From JBBQXY01 sp051004815 (GTDB lineage: Bacteria; Chloroflexota; Ktedonobacteria; Ktedonobacterales; Ktedonobacteraceae), in contig JBPCJY010000260.1 of NCBI GenBank assembly GCA_051004815.1, forward strand, positions 1 through 39,684: 39,684 bases of DNA, given 5' to 3'. The position numbers and the translations under genes were made by a program. Position 1 is the first letter of the stretch; every line of letters starts with the position of its first letter. Positions 16,201-24,162 of this stretch are shown piece by piece. The notes beneath the pieces were generated by a model that was not told the DNA's origin, did not search any database, and worked only from the letters and a program-made list of their open reading frames with translations.

Positions 16201-16722
16201 GGCTTCATGAATTCAGTAGGTTTTGATCTGTACTGCAAATTGCTGGCAGAAGCCGTCCAGGAATTGCAGGGCAAGCAGGCTGAGGTTAGCGCACCAACAG
16301 CAAGCGTTGATCTTCCATTGGACTCGTATCTGCCCGATGACTACATCGGAGATCGCACCCTTAAAGTCAATTTCTATCAGCGACTCGCGAACCTGAAAAC
16401 CACGGAACAGATCGAAGCCATGACGGCGGAGTTGAATGACCGTTTTGGCGCACCCCCATTACCTGCGCAGAACTTGCTCGCGATGGTGCGACTCAAGGTG
16501 GAAGCGGCGGCCTTGGGTTTTGAGGCGATTTCCTTAAAAGATAACGAACTGGTGCTGACGGTAAAGCGTACCATTGTGCCGAATCGCATCGTGCTTTATC
16601 GCCGTTTCCGCAATGAGGCACGGGTGCAACAAGGAGTCATACGGATACCACGACGACTCTTTGGCCCTGATTGGCTACAACAACTGCACGAACTGTTGCC
16701 TGCTATTACCATGGCGGCTTAA
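13225..16722 (+). CDS. mfd: Transcription-repair coupling factor Mfd
   Basis: Mfd is a DNA translocase that removes RNA polymerase stalled at lesions and recruits UvrA. This copy is about 1165 residues, normal for the family. Domains in order: UvrB-like N-terminal region (LPDRDALPYERLISD, then FSHRGGIVDLYPP); CarD-like RNA-polymerase-interaction domain (GDYVVHQEHGIGRFEGL); RecG-like helicase with Walker A GDVGYGKTE near residue 656, DEEQRFG, and the TATPIPRTL, IENGLDI and QLRGRVGR motifs; then the C-terminal TRCF domain (LPDDYI, KVNFYQRLA). No ATG fits: the frame opens with TTG codons. I prefer TTG at 13225 because GGAGG lies 5 nt upstream; TTG at 13201 is the alternative. It stands alone and converges on the DUF4388 gene with only 7 bp between stops. 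Confidence 0.97.
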   Translation: MTLQGLLTLLAQRPEFRRLLERLRQGEGVPALTGITETARPYVIATLAAALKQPLLVVVEDEVQANQMVESLKVFVEQPDDVFCLPDRDALPYERLISDALTTQQRMQALIALASRERNVLVVCSARVLTQAVMPPRELTASLYNLQPGQEVDLALMLEHLYNLGYEPVAEVEEPGQFSHRGGIVDLYPPTLPRPVRIEFFGDEIESLRTFDQETQRSLNPIASCVVGPAREALPLRGAEAAQELAQLNSSMLHHECEERWNSDLEELRQRHSFDDIAFYLPYLHSTATVLDYLPRNGLLIVDNPESIHNRIAELDKQAEEMRERFERDRENPTQLRGTHVSWNQLEPQLQQRRQLNFAGILSASEGDFDAHLQGGTDQFMPHYSSANSYGGRLRPFVQDCRKALDKRERVIIVTAQARRLAEVFSDESILHDATIHVSPGSNIKTLPEPGTLTLIQGQLIEGWQSSALALNVYTDTEIFGWSRRRNALRRKPVTPASFLAEVNSGDYVVHQEHGIGRFEGLVKLTMTGVEREYLLIHYAGTDKLYIPTDQLDRVTRYIGMGEAVPALSKLGTTEWTRAKSKVREDVQDIARDLLRLYSAREALKGFAFSPDSEQPWLQELEDAFPYEETPDQARAIEEVKADMERPRPMDRLVCGDVGYGKTEVALRAAFKAVLDQRQVAILVPTTVLALQHYNTFKERLQAYPVRVELLSRFRSAKEQKQVLEDLAFGKVDIVIGTHRLLQKDVVFFNLGLLVVDEEQRFGVVHKERLKQMRSEIDVLTMTATPIPRTLHMSLVNLRDMSVIETPPQERLPIRTTIREYDESLIREVIIREIDRGGQVFFVHNRVQGIQVIAQKLQRLIPEARFIVGHGQMPEDQLERVMMDFSNGEYDVLISTTIIENGLDISNANTIIVNNAAYFGLSQLYQLRGRVGRATHQAYSYFLYNKDAKLTPIQEKRLRAIFEATELGAGFRIAMKDLEIRGAGSLLGAEQSGFMNSVGFDLYCKLLAEAVQELQGKQAEVSAPTASVDLPLDSYLPDDYIGDRTLKVNFYQRLANLKTTEQIEAMTAELNDRFGAPPLPAQNLLAMVRLKVEAAALGFEAISLKDNELVLTVKRTIVPNRIVLYRRFRNEARVQQGVIRIPRRLFGPDWLQQLHELLPAITMAA

Positions 16723-16729
16723 GCGCGAT

Positions 16730-17410
16730 TTAGACTGCAATCAAGTCTTGTTCTTGCAGTTCAATGAGCAGCCGCTCTATTTCTTGCATACTCTTGCGAG
16801 TACAGCGTGAGAGGTCCGCGACTGTTCTGTGTCCATCGACCAGTAAATAAATTGAACGCTGTGGGCGAGTAAGCGGTAAGGAAAGGACATCGCGCTCGGC
16901 TTCCAGTTTTCGCGGAACAAGCCACTCCAAGCCGGGAGTATTAGGATTATTTGGTCTGTACATAGTATCATTTATCCCCACACTAGTAGCACCAACATTC
17001 AATTCCACTGGTGGAAGTTTCGTAGAAAGAGCCGGGACATTTTCGGTCGTATTCACTCGTGTCACCTGTGGCGACCTTGGGGTAAGAGGGATTACGGAAG
17101 CACCCACAGCAATGGCATTACGGTTATTGGCAGGGGTCGTAACAGAAATATTTGCAGGTAGGCGCTTTTCGTCTGCTAAAAAAGTAAAATACACCTGGTG
17201 CCAACCGAGTAAATACGCAAGGGCATCTTGCCCTGTAAGTTGGCCTGTATGTGCGTGAGTAGGATGTCCTCCCTGGATGAGGATTTCACCTTCCTCGTAT
17301 CGATGTCCTGAATAATGCTCTACGCTCAATAAGCCGCTTTGCTTGCGCATACGCATCAACGCTAAAATATCGCGTAAACTCTCGGCCTCATTATTCCTGC
17401 CGTTTATCAT
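16730..17410 (-). CDS. DUF4388/PATAN-domain protein
   Basis: The 226-residue protein starts with a domain resembling DUF4388 (PATAN): SLRDILALMRMRKQSGLLSV, then GEILIQGGHPTHAHTGQLTG and ALAYLLGWHQVYFTFL. Such domains are found with bacterial signalling and gliding systems. The middle (about 95-150) is Pro/Thr/Asn-rich linker. The last 70 residues look like a small winged-helix-type fold (SLPLTRPQRSIYLLVDGHRTVADLSR, then LLIELQEQDLIAV). The start at 17410 is chosen for GGGAG about 10 nt upstream; the longer frame starting at 17458 is less likely. Two inverted repeats lie upstream. Its function is unknown; gene order suggests a link to the envelope genes 250 bp upstream. Confidence 0.65.
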   Translation of the reverse strand: MINGRNNEAESLRDILALMRMRKQSGLLSVEHYSGHRYEEGEILIQGGHPTHAHTGQLTGQDALAYLLGWHQVYFTFLADEKRLPANISVTTPANNRNAIAVGASVIPLTPRSPQVTRVNTTENVPALSTKLPPVELNVGATSVGINDTMYRPNNPNTPGLEWLVPRKLEAERDVLSLPLTRPQRSIYLLVDGHRTVADLSRCTRKSMQEIERLLIELQEQDLIAV

Positions 17411-17502
17411 GGCAACTGGTCTCCCATAGCATAGCTGTCGTGAGCATACTCCATGCACATTTTTAGCAGAGTGTCTAGTTTACCATAGCTCTTCGTCGCG
17501 CT

Positions 17503-17564
17503 ATGTATGTCTTAGACATACATCCGTATATAACCATATCAGTTATACCATAGATATGGACGGA
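17503..17564. promoter_or_regulatory. Two adjacent inverted repeats, candidate operators
   Basis: 17503-17523 is a palindrome with 10-bp arms (ATGTATGTCT and AGACATACAT) around one base. Next to it, CCATATC (17534-17540) faces GATATGG (17553-17559), flanked by TCCGT (17523-17527) and ACGGA (17560-17564) as an outer pair. Both lie 90-150 bp upstream of the DUF4388 gene in a 252-bp gap with no gene. Confidence 0.4.
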
Positions 17565-17662
17565 TAAGGAAGGAGGAAGTATCACTCTTGAGACCACTTT
17601 CGGCATTCTTAATGAAATATTTATAAGCAGCTATCCAGTTCTAGTAAAAAACACGAGTAGAG

Positions 17663-18988
17663 CTAGCGTCTCGTATGCATCAGGTGGAACATCAGTGCCT
17701 GTTTGTAATCATAGAGGCCAGCTTTCCCATTCTTCATCACTTGATTACAGAGATTGAGCATAGTGGAGACAATCTGCAAGCGTGTCTCATCAGACTTATC
17801 TTGCTGGCGCAGGAGTTCCAGTAGCTGTGTTGGGCCTTGATTGGAGATATCTATGCCTGAACGGACAGCCTCTACCCGCAACCACAGCACAAGCTGATGA
17901 CGCATTTGTTCAAAAATAGCGACATCCTCTTCGCTTACCATGACAGATGCACTCTCATGTTGATGCGCTACTGCCGTTGTCTCTGTTGGCGAAACCCCAT
18001 TCTGTTGGGTAGCGGGGGATACCGAAACAGGGACAGACGATTGCACTTTTTCAGGTATTGGCAAATGAGAGACAGCAGTTGTAGGTGGCTTTACTGGTGC
18101 TATTACTGTCGCCACAGGAGCAGTAGGTAGCTCAACCGAAAGGGCATCCGCTTGCGACTGAGGAGCAGAGAGTGCAACAGCGGGGGCATTCCTGGTAGGA
18201 CTTACCGGAGGTGAGAGCTGTGTACCTTGCTGTGGAGGGGTATTTCGTACATTGACTGGCTGTAGATTCCTCCTATTTGTCAGTATAGGTGTCGCAGGAA
18301 CGGCTGTATGTTCTATGCCATTCGTCCCATTGCTCGTATGAGGCGGAGATGAAACTTGAGCAGCGGGAACAGCAGGGACACGAGGAGTATTGCGCACTGG
18401 TGGCGCTGTTGCGGAACGGGTTTCATTGGAGTTGGGGACAGCGACTGATGTCGATTTTATTTCACCACGAACTTCTTGCAATTGTTGCTGTAACAACAGA
18501 GTATTTTGTGCAAGCTGTTCCCAGCCCGGTTCAGGACGCCCCGTACTATTGGTAGTAGACCAGGAAGAGACGGGCCGAGGACTACCGAAGGGAGGATTAT
18601 TCTGATGACCGGTCAGATGACCACGCAATCCCTGCACAACGGTCAAAGCCGATGAACCAATCAACATACGAATATCGGACATACGTTTTCGGCCTTGCTC
18701 ACCAAAGAAGCTGCGGTTCCGCTGCACAAAGTGGATAAAGAGGCGCTCGATCTGATGTTGAAAATCAGTGGACATCAAATCTATGCGGTACCAGGCAGTA
18801 AAATCGACCGCGCTCAAATAGAGCCAGACTTCCTGTCGCTTTGCGCGATCAATGGGACGTGTGCGCAAAGAATTCGTGCGGTAGTCATAAAAGCGCGGAT
18901 AACAAAAATGAGCAATCAGCGTCTCCGCCAATTCAGCTTTCAGCCGTGCCAGTTCAGCAGGCGGAAGTTGACCTAGAAAAACGCCCAT
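17663..18988 (-). CDS. Protein of unknown function with structured ends and a disordered middle
   Basis: The 441-residue protein is not one I recognise. The N-terminal 130 residues look folded and helical (PPAELARLKAELAETLIAHF, VWLYLSAVDFTAWYRIDL, IERLFIHFVQRNRSFFGEQG). Residues about 140-345 are Pro/Ser/Thr/Val-rich and disordered. The last 95 are helical again (VAIFEQMRHQLVLWLRVEAV through YDYKQALMFHLMHTRR). It has no membrane helix and no signal peptide. The start at 18988 is fixed by AAAGGGG about 9 nt upstream; the longer frame starting at 19099 would overlap the previous gene. It follows the DUF2079 gene by 55 bp on the same strand, so it is probably part of the envelope operon. Confidence 0.65.
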   Translation of the reverse strand: MGVFLGQLPPAELARLKAELAETLIAHFCYPRFYDYRTNSLRTRPIDRAKRQEVWLYLSAVDFTAWYRIDLMSTDFQHQIERLFIHFVQRNRSFFGEQGRKRMSDIRMLIGSSALTVVQGLRGHLTGHQNNPPFGSPRPVSSWSTTNSTGRPEPGWEQLAQNTLLLQQQLQEVRGEIKSTSVAVPNSNETRSATAPPVRNTPRVPAVPAAQVSSPPHTSNGTNGIEHTAVPATPILTNRRNLQPVNVRNTPPQQGTQLSPPVSPTRNAPAVALSAPQSQADALSVELPTAPVATVIAPVKPPTTAVSHLPIPEKVQSSVPVSVSPATQQNGVSPTETTAVAHQHESASVMVSEEDVAIFEQMRHQLVLWLRVEAVRSGIDISNQGPTQLLELLRQQDKSDETRLQIVSTMLNLCNQVMKNGKAGLYDYKQALMFHLMHTRR

Positions 18989-19043
18989 TACTACAACCCC
19001 TTTCATGTGGCGTACGCCAATCGACATGTGTAGAGAAAGAACA

Positions 19044-21320
19044 TCAGGGAACAATCGAAATAGTAGCCACTTGTAACGCTGTGTTTGCATGGCTGCCAAC
19101 CACAGGGACAGAGGCGTTGGTCACCTGCACTGGATACCAACTTTGCTGGTCCATTACCGTATTGAACGGATAAGTAACCGGCAAGAGCACGATTGAGACA
19201 TGGGCTAGCCCATTTGGAATATGGCTCAGTAAAAATATGTCGCTGATGGTGGAGTACACCTGTCCCTGTTGCCAGGTATTGGTCGGACACCATTCCAACG
19301 CGGGAAAATCGATGGTAGCAAAATGATCCTTGCCGCTTGTATCTGTCACCATTACCAGTATACGCGCTGGCATTTGTGTCGCTGCATTGATCTTCCAAAG
19401 CAAAGAGATCTGCATTGAGCCCGCCGTCAAACTATAGACGCTGGGCGTGACGACATTTAAACCGACCAGGTTCAAAGCCGACGCAGAACTATCGGTAGCA
19501 GTAAAGGTTACACCTGTCACATTTTTTATACGTGGCGGCACGGTATTGATAAATGAGCAGAACTGGTCTGGCAAATTGGGCAGCAGATGGCCGACAGTGC
19601 TGCTACTTTGAAAGAGTGAGTGCGGCGAAATGCCAACGGAAGGTAGCCCTCGTTTGAGCAGTAAGTAGCCATCTTGTGCCGCGACCACGCCATAACTACC
19701 ATTTAACAAGACTTTTTTGACTTCATCAACATAGGAAAATGAAATCAAGGGATAGGTGTTGCCCGTCACATCCAGGAAGATGTAATCCGCACGATCATCC
19801 TGATAGGGGAAGAGATAGATATTTGTACGCTGGCTAATATGTGGCACCAGATGCGATTGTGCCGAAACGGAAGCACTGGCCGGTATCAGATCAATAAAGT
19901 GCTGCGCCAAAGCCATGTGTGCATTCGTTTGTGGCCATTGATACTTTGTCGTTTCTTGCACGGCCCCTTGAAATGGGTCTACGCTTACCGCTGAGAAAGG
20001 CAATGCTCCGCGCACCTCGTCCGCACGCACGACATCATAGAGCACATACCCCAGCAATCCAATTAAGAGGACGACATGCACCCAACGCACCAATATTGAC
20101 ATTCTGGTGCTAGTGCGAGGCTGTGCCTTCTCAACCTGTACAGTTTGCTCACCTCTGCCTTGCTGAACACGCTGTAGCAGCCACTGCACGATCCATAACA
20201 CGACCACTATCCCCTCAATAGTTGAGAAGATGAGCACGGGTACGATCTCCGCGTTGTATTGGAAATAGCCGCTATGCATATTTGGCTCAGAGCTCAGCAA
20301 ATTTATAGCAAGCGAAGGCACCGCCAGTAGAAAAGCCCAGGGAGCCAGGAGCGGCAGATAGCCAGCTGGACTGAGCAGTATACGCAGGTAGGTCAAATGA
20401 TAGTGTTCAAAGACATAGACCCGCAAAATACCGTAGGGGTGGAAGACAATAGAACGTATAATCTGCAATGGGCTATTACCGAGAGCAGCATAGCGCGAGA
20501 TGAGGAGTGGATGCCCCACAGGACTAAAGCTATGCATAATCCAGTAGCCCACTCCCAGCCACGCAGCAGCCAGCACAGCCAGAACCAATCCACTACGCCA
20601 GCGTTGCTGGAACACGATTGACCAGAGTCCAAAGAGAAGAATGACTGCCGGTATCTCTTCCTTGCATGCCATGGAGAGAATGGCAAAGACAAAGAGCCAG
20701 ACTGTCTTACGGGTATACATGAAATACAAGGTGAACAGCAAAAATGCGGCGGTCAGCGTCACTGCATGAAAGTCGAAAACGGTCGCTTGCTGCTGTGCGG
20801 GATAGAGCAAATAAAGTACTGCAATAGCTACAGCCCCCAGCTCATTGCGCAAGCGTAGACGCGCCAACCAGAAGGCCGGGAAGGCTCCACTCGCTACAAC
20901 CAGGCTTTGAATGACCAGCAGTGTTTTTGGGCTGGGCCAGAACAGGTAAGAGAGCGAGATCGGAAACAGAATTGGCTCAAAATGAATAGCGAAACGCGAA
21001 ATCCCACTGCCACTATAGCAGTTGGTATCATTCACAATGTTGCAGATGGTCTGGTGCAGTAATTGACCGTGTAATATGCTCCACACGGCTTGATCCATGA
21101 TGCCCAGGTCTTCCGCGCTGGTTATATAGGCATCGTGCCGTCCAGTCAGGTACAAGATAAAATAGCCAGCAAAAAGCACGACAGCCAGCGTGACAAGACC
21201 CGTTGCTAGCCAGAATAAGGGCGTATGGGGCATCTCCTCTGGAGCCGGATAGAGATATAAGCGATTTCGCCACACCGCCATGTGTTTTCGTACAGTTGAG
21301 ATCATTCTTATTTTTCCCAT
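19044..21320 (-). CDS. DUF2079 membrane protein (probable GT-C fold), long paralogue
   Basis: The 758-residue protein is a DUF2079-type polytopic membrane protein. The first loop after helix 1 carries acidic residues in YITSAEDLGIMDQAVW, then CNIVNDTNC, RFAIHFEPILFP and LYPAQQQATVFDFHAV, which recur in the paralogue at 21483. GT-C glycosyltransferases place catalytic acids in this loop and use polyprenyl-phosphate sugars; that role is inference here. About ten helices run to near residue 430. A soluble alpha/beta region and a C-terminal beta-rich domain (about 590-758) that the paralogue lacks follow. The start is uncertain: ATG at 21320 is preferred because a promoter-like TATAAT lies just upstream at 21340-21345; 21305 and 21353 are alternatives. 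It heads an operon with the next two genes. Confidence 0.8.
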   Translation of the reverse strand: MGKIRMISTVRKHMAVWRNRLYLYPAPEEMPHTPLFWLATGLVTLAVVLFAGYFILYLTGRHDAYITSAEDLGIMDQAVWSILHGQLLHQTICNIVNDTNCYSGSGISRFAIHFEPILFPISLSYLFWPSPKTLLVIQSLVVASGAFPAFWLARLRLRNELGAVAIAVLYLLYPAQQQATVFDFHAVTLTAAFLLFTLYFMYTRKTVWLFVFAILSMACKEEIPAVILLFGLWSIVFQQRWRSGLVLAVLAAAWLGVGYWIMHSFSPVGHPLLISRYAALGNSPLQIIRSIVFHPYGILRVYVFEHYHLTYLRILLSPAGYLPLLAPWAFLLAVPSLAINLLSSEPNMHSGYFQYNAEIVPVLIFSTIEGIVVVLWIVQWLLQRVQQGRGEQTVQVEKAQPRTSTRMSILVRWVHVVLLIGLLGYVLYDVVRADEVRGALPFSAVSVDPFQGAVQETTKYQWPQTNAHMALAQHFIDLIPASASVSAQSHLVPHISQRTNIYLFPYQDDRADYIFLDVTGNTYPLISFSYVDEVKKVLLNGSYGVVAAQDGYLLLKRGLPSVGISPHSLFQSSSTVGHLLPNLPDQFCSFINTVPPRIKNVTGVTFTATDSSASALNLVGLNVVTPSVYSLTAGSMQISLLWKINAATQMPARILVMVTDTSGKDHFATIDFPALEWCPTNTWQQGQVYSTISDIFLLSHIPNGLAHVSIVLLPVTYPFNTVMDQQSWYPVQVTNASVPVVGSHANTALQVATISIVP

Positions 21321-21331
21321 TGTGTCTAAAC

Positions 21332-21390
21332 TGCCGCCTATTATAGCATACACGCCTTAGAAGCTGTACCAAATGGTACCTTTGCCACAT
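21332..21390 (-). promoter_or_regulatory. Promoter block P1, shared with P2 at 25250-25309
   Basis: Read on the minus strand it begins ATGTGGCA, continues GGTAC, one base and ATTT, and ends with TATGCTATAAT and GGCGGCA. This is an extended -10 (TG-C-TATAAT, TATAAT at 21340-21345) without a recognisable -35. A 14-bp palindrome GTACCATTTGGTAC lies upstream. The same layout and nearly the same length recur before the GT2 operon. Confidence 0.6.
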
Positions 21391-21482
21391 GCTCCCTCTA
21401 TTATTAAACGAGTGCGATACAGAAAAAAGTCAAAAAAAGGACTGACCTGAACAAGCACACAGATTCGTAGCAGACAGAAACG

Positions 21483-23096
21483 TCACGAAGACAAAGGGTA
21501 TGGAAAAGCCACAGGTGGAGGCAAGCCCCGTTCGAGCAAAAGATACCCATTTTCTGCCGCGACAATACCATAATGTCCACTCAACAAAACCTTCTTCACC
21601 TCACCATCATAGGCCCGGACATTGCCATAAGGATATGTATCACCTGTAACATCCAATAAAATATACTCGGCTTGATCATCACCGTAGGGAAAAAGGTAGA
21701 TGCTCAAACGCTGGCTGAGATGCGGCACCAGGCGGGTCTGTGCCGAAACCGATGCCGTCGGCGGTATCATCGCAATAACATGCTGTGCTATCTCAGTATG
21801 CATGGTCATACGCGGCCAGCGAAAATTGTGGGCAAATGGCAGCGTGCTATGAGCATAATTTACGTATATGACGCTCCATAGGATGTAGATGAGCAATACC
21901 CACCCTCGCCACCCCAAGGCAAGGCGTGGGCAATTCGTCGATAAAGCCGTTTGACATTGCTGTGCCAGCCATATAAGCAGTACAATTGCTTCGATTGTGG
22001 AAAAGATTAGAATTGGCACTAGCTCAGCATTGTATTGAAACATGCCGCTATACATGCTGGGGTCAGTACTCAACAGGTTCAAAGCCAGGGAGGGCAAGGC
22101 AAGGATGAGCACCCATGGAGCGAGCAACGGGAGATAACCGACGGGCGCAAGCAGCGTCGAAAGATAGGTAGCATGGGCATGTTCCCAAACGTGTGCCTTG
22201 AAGATGTGGAGTGGGTGCAAGAGGAACGTTTGCGCGACTTGTAACGGGTTGCTGCCAAGGTATGTATAGCGTGATGCCAGGAGCGGGTTCCCGGTGGGAC
22301 TAGAGTGGTGCATGACGAATAAACTCAGGCTACTCCAGGCTAGTGCCACTAGAACCAGGACCAGTCCGCTGCGCCAGCGATATTGAAAAAGCATCGACCA
22401 TAGTCCAAAGAAGGCGATAAGCAGAGGAATTTCTTCCTTGCAAGCCATAGAGAGGATGGCAAAAAGCAGGAGCAAGGCGGTTCTACGAGTATACATGAAA
22501 TATAGGGTAAAGAGCAAAAGAGCAGCAGTAAATGTGACAGCATGGAAATCAAAGGTCAGAGCGTTTTGCTGCGCTGGATAGAGCAGGTAGAGCAATGCGA
22601 TGGCGACACTGGCCCATTCATTGCGCAGCCGCAAACGTGCCAACCAGAAGGCAGGGAAAGCTCCACTGGCGACAACGAGTACCTGTAGTATTTGTAAGGC
22701 TTTGGGACTGGGCCAGAGGAAATAGAGCAGCGAAACGGGAAAGAGAATCGGCTCAAAGTGCAGGGCAAAACGAGAAATACCTTGCGGGCTATAACAATTA
22801 GTATCATTGAGGATGTTACAGATTGTTTGCTGAAACAGATGCCCATGGACAGTATTCCAGATGGCCTGGTCCATAATACCCAGGTCTTCCGCGTTGGTGA
22901 TGAAGGCGTCCTGCTGAGCGGTCAGGTAGCAGATAAAATAGGCAGAAAAGAGGAGGGTCAGAGCAGCTACGATAGCTATTGCCAGCCAGAAAGCGCGGGT
23001 ATGTGGCAAAGGCACAGGTGCAGGGTACAGGCAACAACGCTTGCGCCATACATGCAAAGGCTTGTGCCATGCTACCTTAGTCACCTGTTGACCCAC
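21483..23096 (-). CDS. DUF2079 membrane protein (probable GT-C fold), short paralogue
   Basis: The 537-residue protein is clearly a paralogue of the long DUF2079 protein 130 bp downstream. Shared segments include LYPAP near the start, AEDLGIMDQAIW, RFALHFEPILFP, SGAFPAFWLARLRLRNE, FDFHAVTFTAALLLFTLYF and LSMACKEEIP. It ends after the soluble segment EYILLDVTGDTYPYG and YLLLERGLPP and lacks the beta-rich domain of the long copy. The ATG at 23096 lies inside the end of the flippase-like gene (20-bp overlap), suggesting translational coupling as the last gene of the GT2/flippase-like operon. I infer it transfers a sugar from a polyprenyl-phosphate carrier outside the membrane. The acceptor is unknown. 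Confidence 0.82.
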   Translation of the reverse strand: MGQQVTKVAWHKPLHVWRKRCCLYPAPVPLPHTRAFWLAIAIVAALTLLFSAYFICYLTAQQDAFITNAEDLGIMDQAIWNTVHGHLFQQTICNILNDTNCYSPQGISRFALHFEPILFPVSLLYFLWPSPKALQILQVLVVASGAFPAFWLARLRLRNEWASVAIALLYLLYPAQQNALTFDFHAVTFTAALLLFTLYFMYTRRTALLLLFAILSMACKEEIPLLIAFFGLWSMLFQYRWRSGLVLVLVALAWSSLSLFVMHHSSPTGNPLLASRYTYLGSNPLQVAQTFLLHPLHIFKAHVWEHAHATYLSTLLAPVGYLPLLAPWVLILALPSLALNLLSTDPSMYSGMFQYNAELVPILIFSTIEAIVLLIWLAQQCQTALSTNCPRLALGWRGWVLLIYILWSVIYVNYAHSTLPFAHNFRWPRMTMHTEIAQHVIAMIPPTASVSAQTRLVPHLSQRLSIYLFPYGDDQAEYILLDVTGDTYPYGNVRAYDGEVKKVLLSGHYGIVAAENGYLLLERGLPPPVAFPYPLSS

Positions 23097-24162
23097 GCTC
23101 CGCCATGGCAGGTGAGGTAGATTCAGCTACAAATTCAGTCTGCTCTTCTGTGACTGCTTCATCGTTTACTTGAGACTGCTTTTGTCGCTGCGCTTCTTGT
23201 GCTTCACGTACCTGCTTCTCACCTCCGATGTAAGCGATGCTGACACAGATAAGCTCAGCTGCTGTAGAAACGACACGCGAGAGCAGGGCAATAATAGCAA
23301 CCAGGCTCACTGGAATAGCTGGCAACGAGAGTTTAAAGAGGACACCTATGGCCAGTTCGCGGAAACCAAGTCCGCTGGGAGTGATGAAGGTGACAAAGCC
23401 GAAGTCCCAGGCAATAGCATAGATGCCAATACAAACTGGTAATGCGGCCAGTGACGTTTGCGGCCAGAGCGCAAGTACCAGCACAAAGAAGGCACATCCC
23501 GCGATAAACCAGCTCGTAAACCATGCCAAAGTGACGAGCAAAATATCTGTATAGCTCAGTGTCAACACAACGGGGTCGCGCTTCAACATGCGCAATGCGC
23601 TATTCAGCAATCCATTGAGGATACGCGGATGCAACACAACGAGCAAGGCGAGGAAAGAGACCATACCCAGCACGATGATGAAAGAACTTTGAAAGAGGGT
23701 ACTGACGGTTCCCAGGTCTCCCCAGAAAAGTAAGCTGACGGCGAAGATCAATGCGCCCGCCGCCAATTTCGTAATCAGTTCGATGGTCATGCTGGCAAAG
23801 GCTATGGGACGCGAAACGCCATATTTACCCACCCACAAGATACGTGTCAGCACATGCCAGACATTGCCAGGGATATAGCGCACGAATTCAGAGGCCAGGT
23901 AGATGCGCAGACACGCCCGTAAAGGCAAGCGATGACCAAGTCGTCGCAATACCGCTTGCCAGATCAAACCATACGATAACTCCTGGAGAACAAAGCCAAA
24001 AAATGCCAGCGTCAATAACCAATAATTCCATTGACTGGCACTGGCGACAAGTATATTCCAATTCCAATCGCGAATTTTTACGAGAAAGAAAATGGCAATC
24101 GCTATAGGCAAGCCAATCTGTAATACACGCTTGCCGATTTTTTTCAGTGCAGGATTGTGCAT
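23077..24162 (-). CDS. LPG_synthase_TM / UPF0104 flippase-like membrane protein
   Basis: The 361-residue protein has about eight membrane helices and the family signature YLASEFVRYIPGNVWHVLTR near residue 90. Others are FITPSGLGFRELAIGVL near residue 250 and a helix-rich LLSRVVSTAAELI. This is the transmembrane domain type of lysylphosphatidylglycerol synthase (also called flippase-like or UPF0104), often found beside glycosyltransferases and thought to move lipid-linked substrates. The aminoacyl-transfer domain is absent, so it is not an MprF enzyme. The tail (about 325-361) is charged and Gln-rich. Its ATG overlaps the stop of the GT2 gene by one base (TAATG), and its own 3' end overlaps the next start by 20 bp: a tightly coupled operon. 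Confidence 0.85.
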   Translation of the reverse strand: MHNPALKKIGKRVLQIGLPIAIAIFFLVKIRDWNWNILVASASQWNYWLLTLAFFGFVLQELSYGLIWQAVLRRLGHRLPLRACLRIYLASEFVRYIPGNVWHVLTRILWVGKYGVSRPIAFASMTIELITKLAAGALIFAVSLLFWGDLGTVSTLFQSSFIIVLGMVSFLALLVVLHPRILNGLLNSALRMLKRDPVVLTLSYTDILLVTLAWFTSWFIAGCAFFVLVLALWPQTSLAALPVCIGIYAIAWDFGFVTFITPSGLGFRELAIGVLFKLSLPAIPVSLVAIIALLSRVVSTAAELICVSIAYIGGEKQVREAQEAQRQKQSQVNDEAVTEEQTEFVAESTSPAMAERGSTGD

